Counted from the stretch's first letter, positions 8,907 to 16,381 are shown. The stretch is DNA of 47,774 nucleotides from Deltaproteobacteria bacterium UBA5329 (GCA_002408185.1 DHQV01000100.1:71969-119742); one strand, 5' to 3'. A program made the numbers and translations. The notes: a model not told the origin generated them from the sequence alone.

Positions 8907-9475
8907 CAATGACGGCTGATCAAATGATTGCCCTTGGCAGCGCAGCTATTGCCTTGGTGAGTATGGTTGTTACGATTTGGTTTTCTGTCAAATCGTCCCA
9001 CTCAAGCCAGAAATCTCTCTTATACTCAGAACAAGCTAATGAACACGCAAAAGCCGCCAACGCATTCGCGAATCGAGCAAATGAGATAAGTATTGGTCAG
9101 ACCGAAACGGCTTTGCGAGAACAAATTACTTCGGCCAGACAAAGGATGGAAGAATTGAATTATAAGATGCGAGACATTCTTAGAGGACGCGATAGAAGTC
9201 AGCTTTCCGACGAAGAGAACAATCACATAGACTCTCTTGAACCTTCTTGGAACTCTACGGTAGAAAATTACTTGAATGCGTATGAAGATGCCTGTGGAAA
9301 ATACCTTGACAATAAGACCGATCGACAACGGTTTAAAAAAATGTATATACGGGAAATACGCAATATTTGCGATCCACATCGAAAGGCTTATGAGAGACAT
9401 ATGCATCCTGAGTCTACTTCTCACTTCGAGGCAATATGGAAGGTGTATAAAGAATGGAATCGCTATGAAGAGTGA
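8903..9475 (+). CDS. Unknown single-span membrane protein with coiled-coil stalk (190 aa)
   Basis: 190 aa. Residues about 7-28 (QMIALGSAAIALVSMVVTIWFS) form one N-terminal membrane helix. Residues about 30-100 are Ala/Gln/Glu-rich and likely coiled coil (SEQANEHAKAANAFANRANE). The C-terminal third is charged and soluble. The start overlaps the stop of the 113-aa gene (ATGA). Many small phage-defence or surface-exclusion proteins have this layout, but I recognise no family. A large stem-loop follows at 9604-9690. Confidence 0.55.
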   Translation: MTMTADQMIALGSAAIALVSMVVTIWFSVKSSHSSQKSLLYSEQANEHAKAANAFANRANEISIGQTETALREQITSARQRMEELNYKMRDILRGRDRSQLSDEENNHIDSLEPSWNSTVENYLNAYEDACGKYLDNKTDRQRFKKMYIREIRNICDPHRKAYERHMHPESTSHFEAIWKVYKEWNRYEE

Positions 9476-9603
9476 AAGAGTAATTGGGAGGGCTTAGCAG
9501 AGCCTTAAATCTGTGGCGAGTTTTACGTAGGCTCAGTGGGCTAATCACACGAAATTAGAATGCAAAAGGAACACTTTGTGGCTGTTTTTGTCTTTGTAGC
9601 TAA

Positions 9604-9690
9604 CAACAACATCCCCGGACGAAACAAACCGCTTCCAAGGAGCTGGAGAAAGTAACATTTTGTGCACAGAAATGTTGTTGATCTTTTTTT
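9604..9690 (+). terminator. Large stem-loop with inner palindrome and T run
   Basis: Outer arms CAACAACAT (9604-9612) and ATGTTGTTG (9672-9680). Inner palindrome AACATTT (9654-9660) / AAATGTT (9670-9676) around TGTGCACAG. ATCTTTTTTT follows. The inner and outer pairings compete. It may terminate the upstream operon, or the TGTGCACA-centred palindrome may be an operator for the ATPase gene at 9814. The rest of the 338-base gap (9476-9813) shows nothing firm. Confidence 0.45.
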
Positions 9691-9813
9691 AAACACTTTT
9701 TTGACTTGATTTTGTCATCAAATGGCCTATGATTAAAAAATACTGAAAAATTAAATTCAATGATTTGCTCTGCATTATTCTTATTGCATGGCGAGGACAG
9801 GTAAAATTTTAGC

Positions 9814-12114
9814 ATGATCACTAGAGCTAACAAACTTACTAGCTTTGGCATTTTCCGTGATTTTGTGTGGAAAGCCGATGTTCCTGATTTCAAGAAATTT
9901 AACCTCATCTATGGATGGAATAGAAGTGGAAAGACCACGATCTCTCGCTGTTTTTCTGCGTGTGAAAGACGGTCAACATTATTTCATCAATATCCTGCAG
10001 ACGGCCAGTTCCAGGTAGGGCTTGATGATGGTTCGAGTGTAAAGAGTGATAATCTCGAAACTTGCACCCTTCCTATCAAAGTTTTCAATAAAGATTTTGT
10101 TGATGACAATATTTCTTTTGATTCATCCAATTCTTGCAATGCCATAGTTCACGTCAGCGAGGAAGACATAGAGAGCGCCAAGAGATTGGCAGAGTTAAAA
10201 GGAAATATAGCTATACTGGCCGCCAATTTCAAAACCGCCCAAACCAAGAGGAAGGCAAAGGAAGATGTGCGAAATTCTTTCTTAACAACTCTTGGGCGGG
10301 AAATTGCAAAGGTTCTTTTTGACAAAACATACAACAGGACAAAAGCAGAAATCCAGATAACCAAGATCGGAGTAGATAATTTTGACGACAAAATAGTATC
10401 AGAAGATAAAGAAGCTGAGTTATTAGAAACAAGCAGAAGTAAAGCGAAAGAGAAACAAACTTCAATTGAAGAGTATGATCAGAGCTTTATTTTTGGCGAG
10501 GAGACCATTTCAAGCTTTGCGGATATCTATGAGGCTTCCGGTAAGTTGCTTCAGAAGAAAGTTATTTCTGAAGTGCTTGATAGGTTAAAAAACGACAAAG
10601 AATTGAATAGCTGGGTTAAGCAAGGATTTGATCTACATAAAACCAAGAAAGAAACCAGCCTATGCCTGTTTTGCCAAAAACCATTGGACCCAGATTTTCT
10701 GGAATCATTGTCGAAGCATTTTAATAAAGACTATGAAGATTTGCAGAATGATATAAATTGTCTTATCACTGAGTTGCTAAACTGGAAAAGAACTGATATC
10801 ACAGTAGAAAATGGCGATTTGTATCCAAATTTAAGAAAGACATACAAGGAGGAATCGACAAATCTTAATAATGTTATTGTCGATTTGAATCAATGGATTG
10901 ACGGCGTAATAAGTAAACTCCGGGACAAATTTAATGATCCACTTTCTGTTGTCGAATTGCCAGAAAAACCAAACGACTTTCAAATATCATATAATAACGC
11001 GGTCACAAAACTGAAAACAGTAATCGAAATCCATAACAAGAAAATTGAGGACCATGCAACTGAAGTAAAACTAGCCAGAGAAGCGATAGAACTACATTTG
11101 ATCGCCGAGGCATTTAAAGAACAAAATTATAAAAAAATCCAGAAGGATTTTCAGAGTTCCGGAGAAGAAGAGGCAATCGCAAAAAAGGCACTCATCGATA
11201 ATGCCGACGAGATCCGGAAACTTGAAACAAAAACCTCCAACATAGGTCCAGCGCTTAATAAAATCAATAAACACTTAGAGGAATTCTTTGGAAGAAAAGA
11301 GATTCAGCTTGAACTGGATGGCAGCAAAAAAGGATATATCATCAAAAGAGATGGCCAGTTAGCGGACAATTTAAGCGAGGGAGAAAAAACAGCCATAGCC
11401 TTTTCCTATTTTATGGTGAAAGTTCAAGAGAAGGATTTTAAAACCAATGATGGGATAATATTTATCGACGATCCCATATCGAGTCTTGATTCCAATTTTA
11501 TTTATCATTGTTTTTCGCTGATCAAAAGCCATTTTGATAACGCAGGTCAGTTATTTATATCCACGCATAATTTTGAATTGTTCAACTTAATCAAGCGATG
11601 GTTTACACAGAAAAATCAGCGTCGTACTCGTAAGGGCAAAGATTCCATATCTAATTTTTATATGGTAGAAAATTACATCGAAGGCGAAAAAAGAAAGGCA
11701 CGCCTTCAATCACTTGAGCCGACTTTGCTCAAATATAATTCTGAATATCATTTTTTGTTTGATCAGTTAAACAAATTCGTGCAGACCGCCAGTCCTGAAT
11801 ATAGGGACCTATATACCATCGCCAATATAGCTCGCAGATTCTTTGAAATATTTACAAATTTTAAAATTCCGACTACAGGAGATTTGGCTAGTAAGATTGA
11901 AGCACTGGGTATTGATACAGAGACAATTAGCAAAACCGAGCAGGGAAGAGTATATAAACTGATACAAGAATATTCACACGGTTCTGATCCAACAAGTGCG
12001 ATTGAACATAAAGACAAACTTGAAAGCCAAGAGGTGGTTAAAATATTGCTAGGTATGGTGAAGGAATCTGATTCAAGGCATTTTGATTTACTAATGAAAA
12101 GCGTTGAAAGTTAG
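9814..12114 (+). CDS. RloC/PrrC-like zinc-hook ATPase, candidate anticodon nuclease
   Basis: 766 aa, SMC/Rad50-like AAA ATPase of the AAA_13 type. Walker A is GWNRSGKTT (34-42), the ABC signature LSEGEK starts at 520, Walker B is FIDDP (550-554), and a switch His lies in STHNFEL. Between the ATPase halves are long coiled coils with a zinc hook, CLFC (C284, C287). RloC has this hook and PrrC lacks it. The C-terminal part contains RRFFE (R674...E678) and a later SH (H722), similar to the Arg-Glu-His triad of the PrrC/RloC tRNA nucleases, though the E-to-H distance (44) is longer than in PrrC. These proteins cut tRNA in the anticodon loop after phage or DNA damage and often accompany type I R-M genes, as here at 35.6-42.6 kb. 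The leader has no good SD. ATPase family sure; nuclease activity inferred. Confidence 0.75.
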   Translation: MITRANKLTSFGIFRDFVWKADVPDFKKFNLIYGWNRSGKTTISRCFSACERRSTLFHQYPADGQFQVGLDDGSSVKSDNLETCTLPIKVFNKDFVDDNISFDSSNSCNAIVHVSEEDIESAKRLAELKGNIAILAANFKTAQTKRKAKEDVRNSFLTTLGREIAKVLFDKTYNRTKAEIQITKIGVDNFDDKIVSEDKEAELLETSRSKAKEKQTSIEEYDQSFIFGEETISSFADIYEASGKLLQKKVISEVLDRLKNDKELNSWVKQGFDLHKTKKETSLCLFCQKPLDPDFLESLSKHFNKDYEDLQNDINCLITELLNWKRTDITVENGDLYPNLRKTYKEESTNLNNVIVDLNQWIDGVISKLRDKFNDPLSVVELPEKPNDFQISYNNAVTKLKTVIEIHNKKIEDHATEVKLAREAIELHLIAEAFKEQNYKKIQKDFQSSGEEEAIAKKALIDNADEIRKLETKTSNIGPALNKINKHLEEFFGRKEIQLELDGSKKGYIIKRDGQLADNLSEGEKTAIAFSYFMVKVQEKDFKTNDGIIFIDDPISSLDSNFIYHCFSLIKSHFDNAGQLFISTHNFELFNLIKRWFTQKNQRRTRKGKDSISNFYMVENYIEGEKRKARLQSLEPTLLKYNSEYHFLFDQLNKFVQTASPEYRDLYTIANIARRFFEIFTNFKIPTTGDLASKIEALGIDTETISKTEQGRVYKLIQEYSHGSDPTSAIEHKDKLESQEVVKILLGMVKESDSRHFDLLMKSVES

Positions 12115-12143
12115 GATTTGTCTTGATAGGTATTTGTTCTACG

Positions 12144-12173
12144 TTTGCACAATATCCAAAAATGCCCTACAAT
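12144..12173 (+). promoter_or_regulatory. Possible promoter for structured RNA copy 1
   Basis: TTTGCA (12144-12149), 18-base spacer, TACAAT (12168-12173), about 20 bases before the conserved RNA block. Moderate match only. Confidence 0.35.
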
Positions 12174-12193
12174 GAAATCAGAAAATTAACATC

Positions 12194-12524
12194 TTAATTT
12201 TGCCCAAATCGTTACAGGCAAAAAATCTCTATTTTAAGCGGTAAAGTCCATGTGTCTACCTTTTCTCAAACACCTCCTTTCTAGGGAGATTTTGATGGAA
12301 TTCTAGAGCATTACACATCAAAGGTATTTTGTGTCAAAACTTAATATCGTGTAGTGTGGATTTCATCCGCTGGTCGACTCCAGTTTACTGGAGAACAGCA
12401 ATGCCTAGCAGAGCTATATAATCTGTAGTGTCTTTTGTACAAGGACACAGATAGACTTCTTTAGGACTAATCGCAATAGAATGTGATTTTGCTTTTTGCA
12501 GAAACGCCTTAAGTGGCGTTTTTT
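12194..12524 (+). ncRNA. Candidate structured RNA, copy 1 (about 330 nt)
   Basis: Intergenic, with no gene on either strand. Its first 97 bases (12194-12290) match 31948-32044 at 90 of 97 positions without gaps. Helices: P1 TTTTGCC/GGCAAAA (12198-12204/12217-12223); a hairpin closed by TTTTGA/TCAAAA (12290-12295/12334-12339); CTCCAG/CTGGAG (12378-12383/12388-12393); TAGC/GCTA (12406-12409/12413-12416); GTGTC/GACAC (12428-12432/12444-12448) with loop TTTTGTACAAG; then TAGAC and AGGACTAATC; then a terminator. Copy 2 has the same order with different stem sequences. The 5' block contains CACCTCCTTTCTAGGGAGA, like the 3' tail of 16S rRNA. No match to tmRNA, 6S, RNase P, SRP, group I/II introns or riboswitches that I know. 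Confidence 0.65.
12503..12524 (+). terminator. Intrinsic terminator of RNA copy 1
   Basis: AACGCC (12503-12508) pairs with GGCGTT (12515-12520), followed by more T residues. The terminator after the Rnk-like gene (13271-13292) has the same frame with one swapped base pair (CACC/GGTG for CGCC/GGCG). Confidence 0.8.
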
Positions 12525-12683
12525 GCGTTTTTTCGTTCTGTTCTGACTAATTACTGCAAAAGGTTGTTTTTTGAATAATAAATTGCTTTTTTTCTATTTT
12601 TTGATACAATTAAAGCAGATTTATATATTATATTATGATAAAAATTTTTAGCAGAATTATCATTTTTCCACTGATTTCTTAAA

Positions 12684-12735
12684 TCGGCTGTTTAGATTTT
12701 CATCAAATTTAACAGCCGACATAGAGTCGGTTTTT
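12684..12735 (+). promoter_or_regulatory. Attenuator-like leader of the Rnk-like gene
   Basis: TCGGCTGTT (12684-12692) can pair with AACAGCCGA (12711-12719). The overlapping CCGAC (12716-12720) can instead pair with GTCGG (12726-12730), which is followed by TTTTT, a short terminator 19 bases before the ATG. The two hairpins share bases and exclude each other, the usual form of an attenuator. A TTGATA/TATTAT-type promoter may lie about 12600-12640. No ligand or leader peptide is visible. Confidence 0.5.
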
Positions 12736-12754
12736 AATTATATAAACAAAATAT

Positions 12755-13156
12755 ATGAACAAGCAGATATATATCACAAAAAATGACAATGAAAGACTAA
12801 TGGAATTGCTTAAAGAAAAAAGACCTCATGACACCTATGACGAAGCATTGCTCCATGAATTAAAAAGAGGGATAATTGTTGATTCTAAAAAAATTCCTGC
12901 TGACGTGATAACCATGAATTCCCAAGTTAAATTTACAGAAATCGAATCAAACTCTAGTTTTACTTATTGGCTAGTTTTTCCGCAAGATGCTGATATCAGT
13001 AAAAACAAAATTTCTGTCCTCTCGCCAATTGGATGTGGTCTTTTGGGGTATAAAGTTAATGATATTATCCCTGTAAAAACACCTGCTGGAGAAAAGATGG
13101 TAAAAGTGGAAAAAATTATACACCAGCCAGAAGCAGAAGGAAATTATGATTTATAA
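12755..13156 (+). CDS. rnk: Rnk/GreA-type RNA polymerase-binding factor
   Basis: 133 aa. A short helical N-terminus (about 1-45) is followed by the GreA/GreB C-terminal FKBP-like domain, recognisable from IPADVITMNSQVKFTEIE, the YWLVFPQDADISKNKISVLSPIGCGLLGYKVNDII core and the final HQPEAEGNYDL. Rnk proteins have this domain with only a short coiled coil, so they bind RNA polymerase near the secondary channel but are not known to cleave transcripts as GreA does. The length fits Rnk. It is preceded by the structured RNA and a possible attenuator and followed by a terminator (13271-13292). The ATG has an A-rich leader without SD. On a mobile element it could adjust host transcription, which is speculative. 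Confidence 0.75.
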   Translation: MNKQIYITKNDNERLMELLKEKRPHDTYDEALLHELKRGIIVDSKKIPADVITMNSQVKFTEIESNSSFTYWLVFPQDADISKNKISVLSPIGCGLLGYKVNDIIPVKTPAGEKMVKVEKIIHQPEAEGNYDL

Positions 13157-13270
13157 TAAAGCATAAAATTTGTTGAATTATTTTAGGCGTAAATTGCAGA
13201 TTAATTTAAAGTTATTTGGAATCAAATGAAAAGATTCACACTAGCCGATTTTTTGTCGGAGTCCCATAAG

Positions 13271-13292
13271 AACACCTTAAATGGTGTTTTTT
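13271..13292 (+). terminator. Rho-independent terminator after the Rnk-like gene
   Basis: AACACC (13271-13276) and GGTGTT (13283-13288) around TTAAAT, followed by TTTT. A small hairpin CCGA/TCGG lies just upstream (about 13238-13253). Confidence 0.8.
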
Positions 13293-13443
13293 GCGTTGTC
13301 TTGCTGGGAAATGGTTCATTTCGAGGGAGCTATTTGGGGAAATTTTATATATCCTCCGTTCCCCGCTGGAGTGGATAACTTTCGTTGACTTCCTGTGTCA
13401 CGAAGCTAATGTGTCATTGCCTTAAACATTAGCAATAAAATAT

Positions 13444-13629
13444 ATGACAAAAGCCAAATTTATATCCTTTGAAAAAGTAAGAAAAAGCGGACTTACTAAT
13501 ATGTATGACATTAACGCAGTTAGATTGGTTGCTATCAAATATGGGCAGATGCTTACAAATAAGGATTGCTTCGACATCATGCTCAATTACGATAAATATA
13601 AACAAAAATATGGAGGCAAGAAAAATTAG
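13444..13629 (+). CDS. Small mobile-element protein (61 aa)
   Basis: 61 aa: an N-terminal FEKVRKSGLTNMYD segment, then a helical middle (AVRLVAIKYGQMLTNKDCFDIM), ending NYDKYKQKYG. This order (VRxSGxTNMxD...MxNYxxYxxKY) is familiar from short proteins of phages and plasmids, but no function is known. ATG at 13444 has an A-rich leader without SD. It stands alone between the Rnk-like gene and a convergent minus-strand cassette. Confidence 0.5.
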   Translation: MTKAKFISFEKVRKSGLTNMYDINAVRLVAIKYGQMLTNKDCFDIMLNYDKYKQKYGGKKN

Positions 13630-13678
13630 CAATACTTCCTCCTTGAATGGATTTTCCCTATAAAACCGATACGGGGTT

Positions 13679-13696
13679 GTAGGGGCTTGCCCCTAC
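13679..13696. repeat. Perfect inverted repeat GTAGGGGC-TT-GCCCCTAC
   Basis: 8-bp arms around TT, between convergent genes. There is no T run on either side, so it is a weak terminator candidate; similar GC-rich palindromes occur as dispersed intergenic repeats in many bacteria. Confidence 0.5.
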
Positions 13697-13763
13697 CCAT
13701 AATCAAATCTTTTGATAATAAATAACCTATTCGTCCCGCCCTATCAAGGTTCTTTTTAAGGCG

Positions 13764-14441
13764 CTACTCTTCATCGCTCCACACCACCAACCCCTTGTGG
13801 TTGTATATCTTCCCGTCTTCCAAATACTCGTGATAGCAGGCTCCCAGCAAGCGGTTGGGCTTGTCTTTCAGCACTCTCCTCGCGACTTCAAATAACAGAT
13901 TGAGGCGGTTTCCTTCGAGGCATTTGATCGTGGCCAGGTTCTTCCAATGGGCGTATTCGGCGGTTCCGGTCCAGAAGACCACCCGGTAAGCCCCTTTACC
14001 AATATAGTGGGCCTTAATCTTGTCCTTGAGCTGCCCCCTTCCCATATGTCCGCTGTCGAATTCAAAATAGAGATCTCCGGCGCTGAGCGCAAGAACCGCG
14101 TCGGCGTGCGTCTTAATGCTCAGATATTCGATAAGTTCGTAGCCGCAATAATGAAAATATTTGCCGAGACAATTTCGGAGTTTTATGTCGTGCTCGACCT
14201 GGCGGTGGTTAAGGGTCGACCGGGGGTTGGTAGCCAGGGCGTAGCAGGTGTAAAACTCATGATGGAGTTTTTTGAGGCGGATCTCTCTCCGCTTGGTCCG
14301 GCACATGCTGTTCAGCTCGGCAGCGACTACGGCATAATCGCGGCGTTTGCGTTTCCCGGAAAGGAGAAAGCAGATGCTTGCAGCGGTAGCCCATTCGACT
14401 TTGGATATATACTGACGGATGACATGGCGGCTAAGTTTCAT
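13764..14441 (-). CDS. Replication-relaxation family protein (plasmid/ICE mobilisation)
   Basis: 225 aa. The features fit the Replic_Relax family: a helical N-terminus (about 1-75, winged-helix-like), TLNHRQVEHDIKLRN in the middle, and a C-terminal nuclease-like half with YFEFDSGHMGRGQLKDKIKAHY and VVFWTGTAEYAHWKNLATIK. Family members are found on plasmids, conjugative elements and some phages and are thought to help relax DNA for replication or transfer. The length is normal. The gene is visibly GC-richer than its flanks, like the rest of the minus-strand cassette to 16.2 kb. It has its own leader, separated from the upstream genes by a terminator (14715-14742) and an inverted repeat. Family good; precise role inferred. 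Confidence 0.7.
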   Translation of the reverse strand: MKLSRHVIRQYISKVEWATAASICFLLSGKRKRRDYAVVAAELNSMCRTKRREIRLKKLHHEFYTCYALATNPRSTLNHRQVEHDIKLRNCLGKYFHYCGYELIEYLSIKTHADAVLALSAGDLYFEFDSGHMGRGQLKDKIKAHYIGKGAYRVVFWTGTAEYAHWKNLATIKCLEGNRLNLLFEVARRVLKDKPNRLLGACYHEYLEDGKIYNHKGLVVWSDEE

Positions 14442-14479
14442 AAATTGAATAAACGGGGGGATGTCTTTCTGTGGCGAAG

Positions 14480-14530
14480 CCCAGTGCAGGGGTTTATACC
14501 GTCGAATCGCGGTTAAAGCTCTGCACTGGG
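14480..14530. repeat. Inverted repeat in the leader of the replication-relaxation gene
   Basis: CCCAGTGCAG (14480-14489) and CTGCACTGGG (14521-14530), perfect 10-bp arms with a 31-base loop, 39 bases upstream of the minus-strand start at 14441. It could be a regulatory hairpin or the site of a DNA-binding protein. The rest of 14442-14747 shows no gene. Confidence 0.5.
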
Positions 14531-14714
14531 GTTCATATCATGCTCGGCTGATTGAGCCACAGACAGTGCATCTCCCCCAAATTAATTACTTATTAAAGCC
14601 GATTTTCTCCAAATTCGGCGTCAATCAGTGGGCTCTATCGGGCTAAAAGGTTGGGATAACCTGTCTATGGATGGCCGAAGGTATGTTTTCAGGTATGGCC
14701 GGGGTAAGAAGAGA

Positions 14715-14742
14715 GGGGAAGATCCGGTTTCGGTCCTTCCCC
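14715..14742 (-). terminator. Rho-independent terminator of the DUF932/RadC operon
   Basis: Read on the minus strand, GGGGAAG and CTTCCCC (14736-14742 and 14715-14721) pair, with an inner CCG/CGG pairing, and TCTCTTCTT follows. It lies 5 bases past the stop of the 49-aa gene. Confidence 0.75.
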
Positions 14743-14747
14743 TTTGA

Positions 14748-14897
14748 TTACAATTCAACCACCATCCAGTTGAAAGAAAGCTCCGATTCGGCGAAGCCTT
14801 CCGCCTCCGCGTGGGTTTCAAAAAGCCTCACGCCTTCGTCTTCATCAATAACCAATCTCGCGCTTTTGGGATCATCCCAATGGACAAGGGCGAACAT
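14748..14897 (-). CDS. Small acidic protein (49 aa) closing the DUF932 operon
   Basis: ATG at 14897 follows directly on the stop codon of the DUF932 gene (TAGATG), so it is translationally coupled. The product starts MFALVHWDDPKSARLVIDEDEG and ends FNWMVVEL; it is acidic, without membrane segments. A strong terminator follows at once, so the gene is cleanly bounded. No family recognised. Confidence 0.55.
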   Translation of the reverse strand: MFALVHWDDPKSARLVIDEDEGVRLFETHAEAEGFAESELSFNWMVVEL

Positions 14898-15614
14898 CTA
14901 CGCCTCCACGATTTCCTGATACGCCTTGACGTGCTTCTCCATTATGGAGACAGGTGGCGTTGATTTAAGCGCCTCCGTCACGGCGTTGAAAAAGCTCCAC
15001 CGGTTCCTTTCCTGGAACTCCTCGTGGGTGGGCCGGAGCCATTCATCCCGAACAACGGGAAGCTGCCTGGGGCTCACAATGTCGTTTCCGTAAAGCAGTC
15101 CCAGAAGCTGGAAGGCTTCCCGGTCGCTCGTCGGAATTCCTTTGAGGCGCTCGGCGTCGGTTAAAACCTTTTCCCATTTATGCTGGGCCTTGTAAAGGCT
15201 GGTAATGGCCAGATCCTCCAAAGCGTTCCAGACGCCCTTGGTGTGCTTCTTCATCACGGCGATTTCGCCGTGAAGTGCCAGGTTGTCGCAAATGAAAACG
15301 GAAGCCCCGATTGCCAGACCCACACTCATGGACCGGTCATAACTGTTCCGGAACGCCACGGATAACCCGATTTCGGAATCATCCTTCTGGAACTTGAGAA
15401 GCGCGAAAAGCTGCTGACCCTGCCGGGCCAGGGCGTAATTCTCCCCGACTAGGGTAAAGTCGGTTAGAAGATCCTGGGAGACGGTTAAAAGCTTGTCCGC
15501 CAGATGATAATGCGGAACCGGGATATATGAATCCGTTTCCTCCGGCACTTTCACTAAATCCAGATGCTCACGTTTAACGATTTCTCCGCCTCGGTGAATT
15601 ATGAACTCATCCAT
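14898..15614 (-). CDS. DUF932 phage/plasmid-like protein
   Basis: 238 aa. It reads as DUF932: QLFALLKF...GLSVAFRNSYDRSMSVGLAIGASVFICDNLALHGE is the family core, and YQEIVEA ends the protein. The family is spread on plasmids, phages and ICEs and has no settled function. A consensus SD (AAGGAGG) lies 6 bases before the ATG. It follows radC by 10 bases and overlaps nothing. Some relatives are longer (about 300 aa), so this is a short form. Position between radC and the replication-relaxation gene fits a mobile backbone. Confidence 0.75.
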   Translation of the reverse strand: MDEFIIHRGGEIVKREHLDLVKVPEETDSYIPVPHYHLADKLLTVSQDLLTDFTLVGENYALARQGQQLFALLKFQKDDSEIGLSVAFRNSYDRSMSVGLAIGASVFICDNLALHGEIAVMKKHTKGVWNALEDLAITSLYKAQHKWEKVLTDAERLKGIPTSDREAFQLLGLLYGNDIVSPRQLPVVRDEWLRPTHEEFQERNRWSFFNAVTEALKSTPPVSIMEKHVKAYQEIVEA

Positions 15615-15624
15615 AATATCCTCC

Positions 15625-16032
15625 TTAGATTATTCCTTTTTCCTTCATGGAAGACCATCTCTGACCGATGATGACATGGTCCAGTATTTCGATTCCGACA
15701 ATCTTTCCCGCCTCGACGAGCCTCTTGGTGATATTGATGTCTTCCTCGCTTGGCTCGCTTTCTCCGGACGGGTGGTTGTGGCAGACTATGGCCGCTGACG
15801 CTCCCCGCATTATGCAGCGCCGGAAAACCTCTCTCGGGTGAACGAGGCTTGAATTTGCCGTCCCGATACTCACCAGTTCCACAAACTTCACTTTGTTCTT
15901 GGTATTGAGGCTGATGACAAAGAAATGCTCCTTGTCCCTATCGAGCCGGTCCAGTGTGCAAAGAATCTTGCGGATATGCTCTGAGACTGCCTGGGGATTT
16001 GAAAGCTCGGTTTTTTCTCTTGAGAGAATCAT
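15625..16032 (-). CDS. radC: RadC-family JAMM/MPN protein, mobile-element type
   Basis: 135 aa. The zinc-metalloprotease-like JAMM motif is complete: H85-N-H87-P-S-G...P-S-E-E-D98. The preceding FFVISLNTKNKVKFVELVSIGTANSSLVHPREVF segment is typical of RadC. Chromosomal RadC has an extra N-terminal helix-hairpin-helix region and about 220 residues; this short form lacks it, like the RadC/YeeS proteins of plasmids, phages and ICEs. Despite the name, a DNA repair role is not established; an anti-restriction or element-maintenance role has been suggested for mobile copies. The start overlaps the stop of the upstream 54-aa gene by four bases. Confidence 0.85.
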   Translation of the reverse strand: MILSREKTELSNPQAVSEHIRKILCTLDRLDRDKEHFFVISLNTKNKVKFVELVSIGTANSSLVHPREVFRRCIMRGASAAIVCHNHPSGESEPSEEDINITKRLVEAGKIVGIEILDHVIIGQRWSSMKEKGII

Positions 16033-16193
16033 CGTCCTTTGTCCTCATTTTCCGGTTCTTCATCTTCCCCGATCTTGAGGATTGCGATCACCGTCTGGCG
16101 GTTGCTTTCGTTAATCTCGCTGAACTGCGGTCCCAGCAGTCTTTTGAGAAGCAGTTTCTGAAGCTCTTCATTTGGCATTTCATCGTAATTCAT
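16029..16193 (-). CDS. Small leader gene of the RadC operon (54 aa)
   Basis: The start is set by a perfect SD, AAAGGAGGTG, five bases before the ATG at 16193. A start eight codons earlier is possible but would place the SD inside the gene. The product is charged and helical (MNYDEMPNEELQKLLLKRLLGPQF...), ends in an acidic tail and overlaps radC by ATGA. Function unknown; probably a backbone gene of the element. Confidence 0.6.
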   Translation of the reverse strand: MNYDEMPNEELQKLLLKRLLGPQFSEINESNRQTVIAILKIGEDEEPENEDKGR

Positions 16194-16235
16194 GGGAACA
16201 CCTCCTTTTAGTCCCAATGGGTTGTTAAATAGCTG

Positions 16236-16298
16236 TCGTTCGGATTATTCCAGTTTAGAAGATTGGCACGTATTGGAAAGAAGGGGAGAGTTGCCGGA
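16236..16298 (+). repeat. Dispersed intergenic repeat, copy C of 3
   Basis: Matches copy B in TTCGGATTATT and CAGTTTAGAxGATT, and copy A in AAGAAGGGGAGAGTTGCCGG. It lies in the divergent region between the RadC operon and the TIGR04141 gene. Confidence 0.6.
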
Positions 16299-16381
16299 AA
16301 TAGCAACATGCTGGGATTAAGTTGATAAAGCTATTGACATTGTATTCTTGAAATATAACAATCAGATTACAGGGAAAACCA

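Noticed and set aside
9691..9735. TTGACT...TATGAT as promoter of the RloC-like gene
   Set aside because: Spacing of 21 bases is too long for a normal sigma70 promoter.
12194..12524. Structured RNA as a retron, group I/II intron, tmRNA or CRISPR-type RNA
   Set aside because: No reverse transcriptase nearby, no intron core, tag or tRNA-like end, no repeat-spacer array; a new family is the simpler reading.
13947..14516. Plus-strand frame of 189 codons opposite the replication-relaxation gene
   Set aside because: Antisense shadow; the minus-strand product has clear family motifs.
16334..16360. TTGACA...TATAAC as promoter of the TIGR04141 gene
   Set aside because: Spacing of 14 bases is too short to call.
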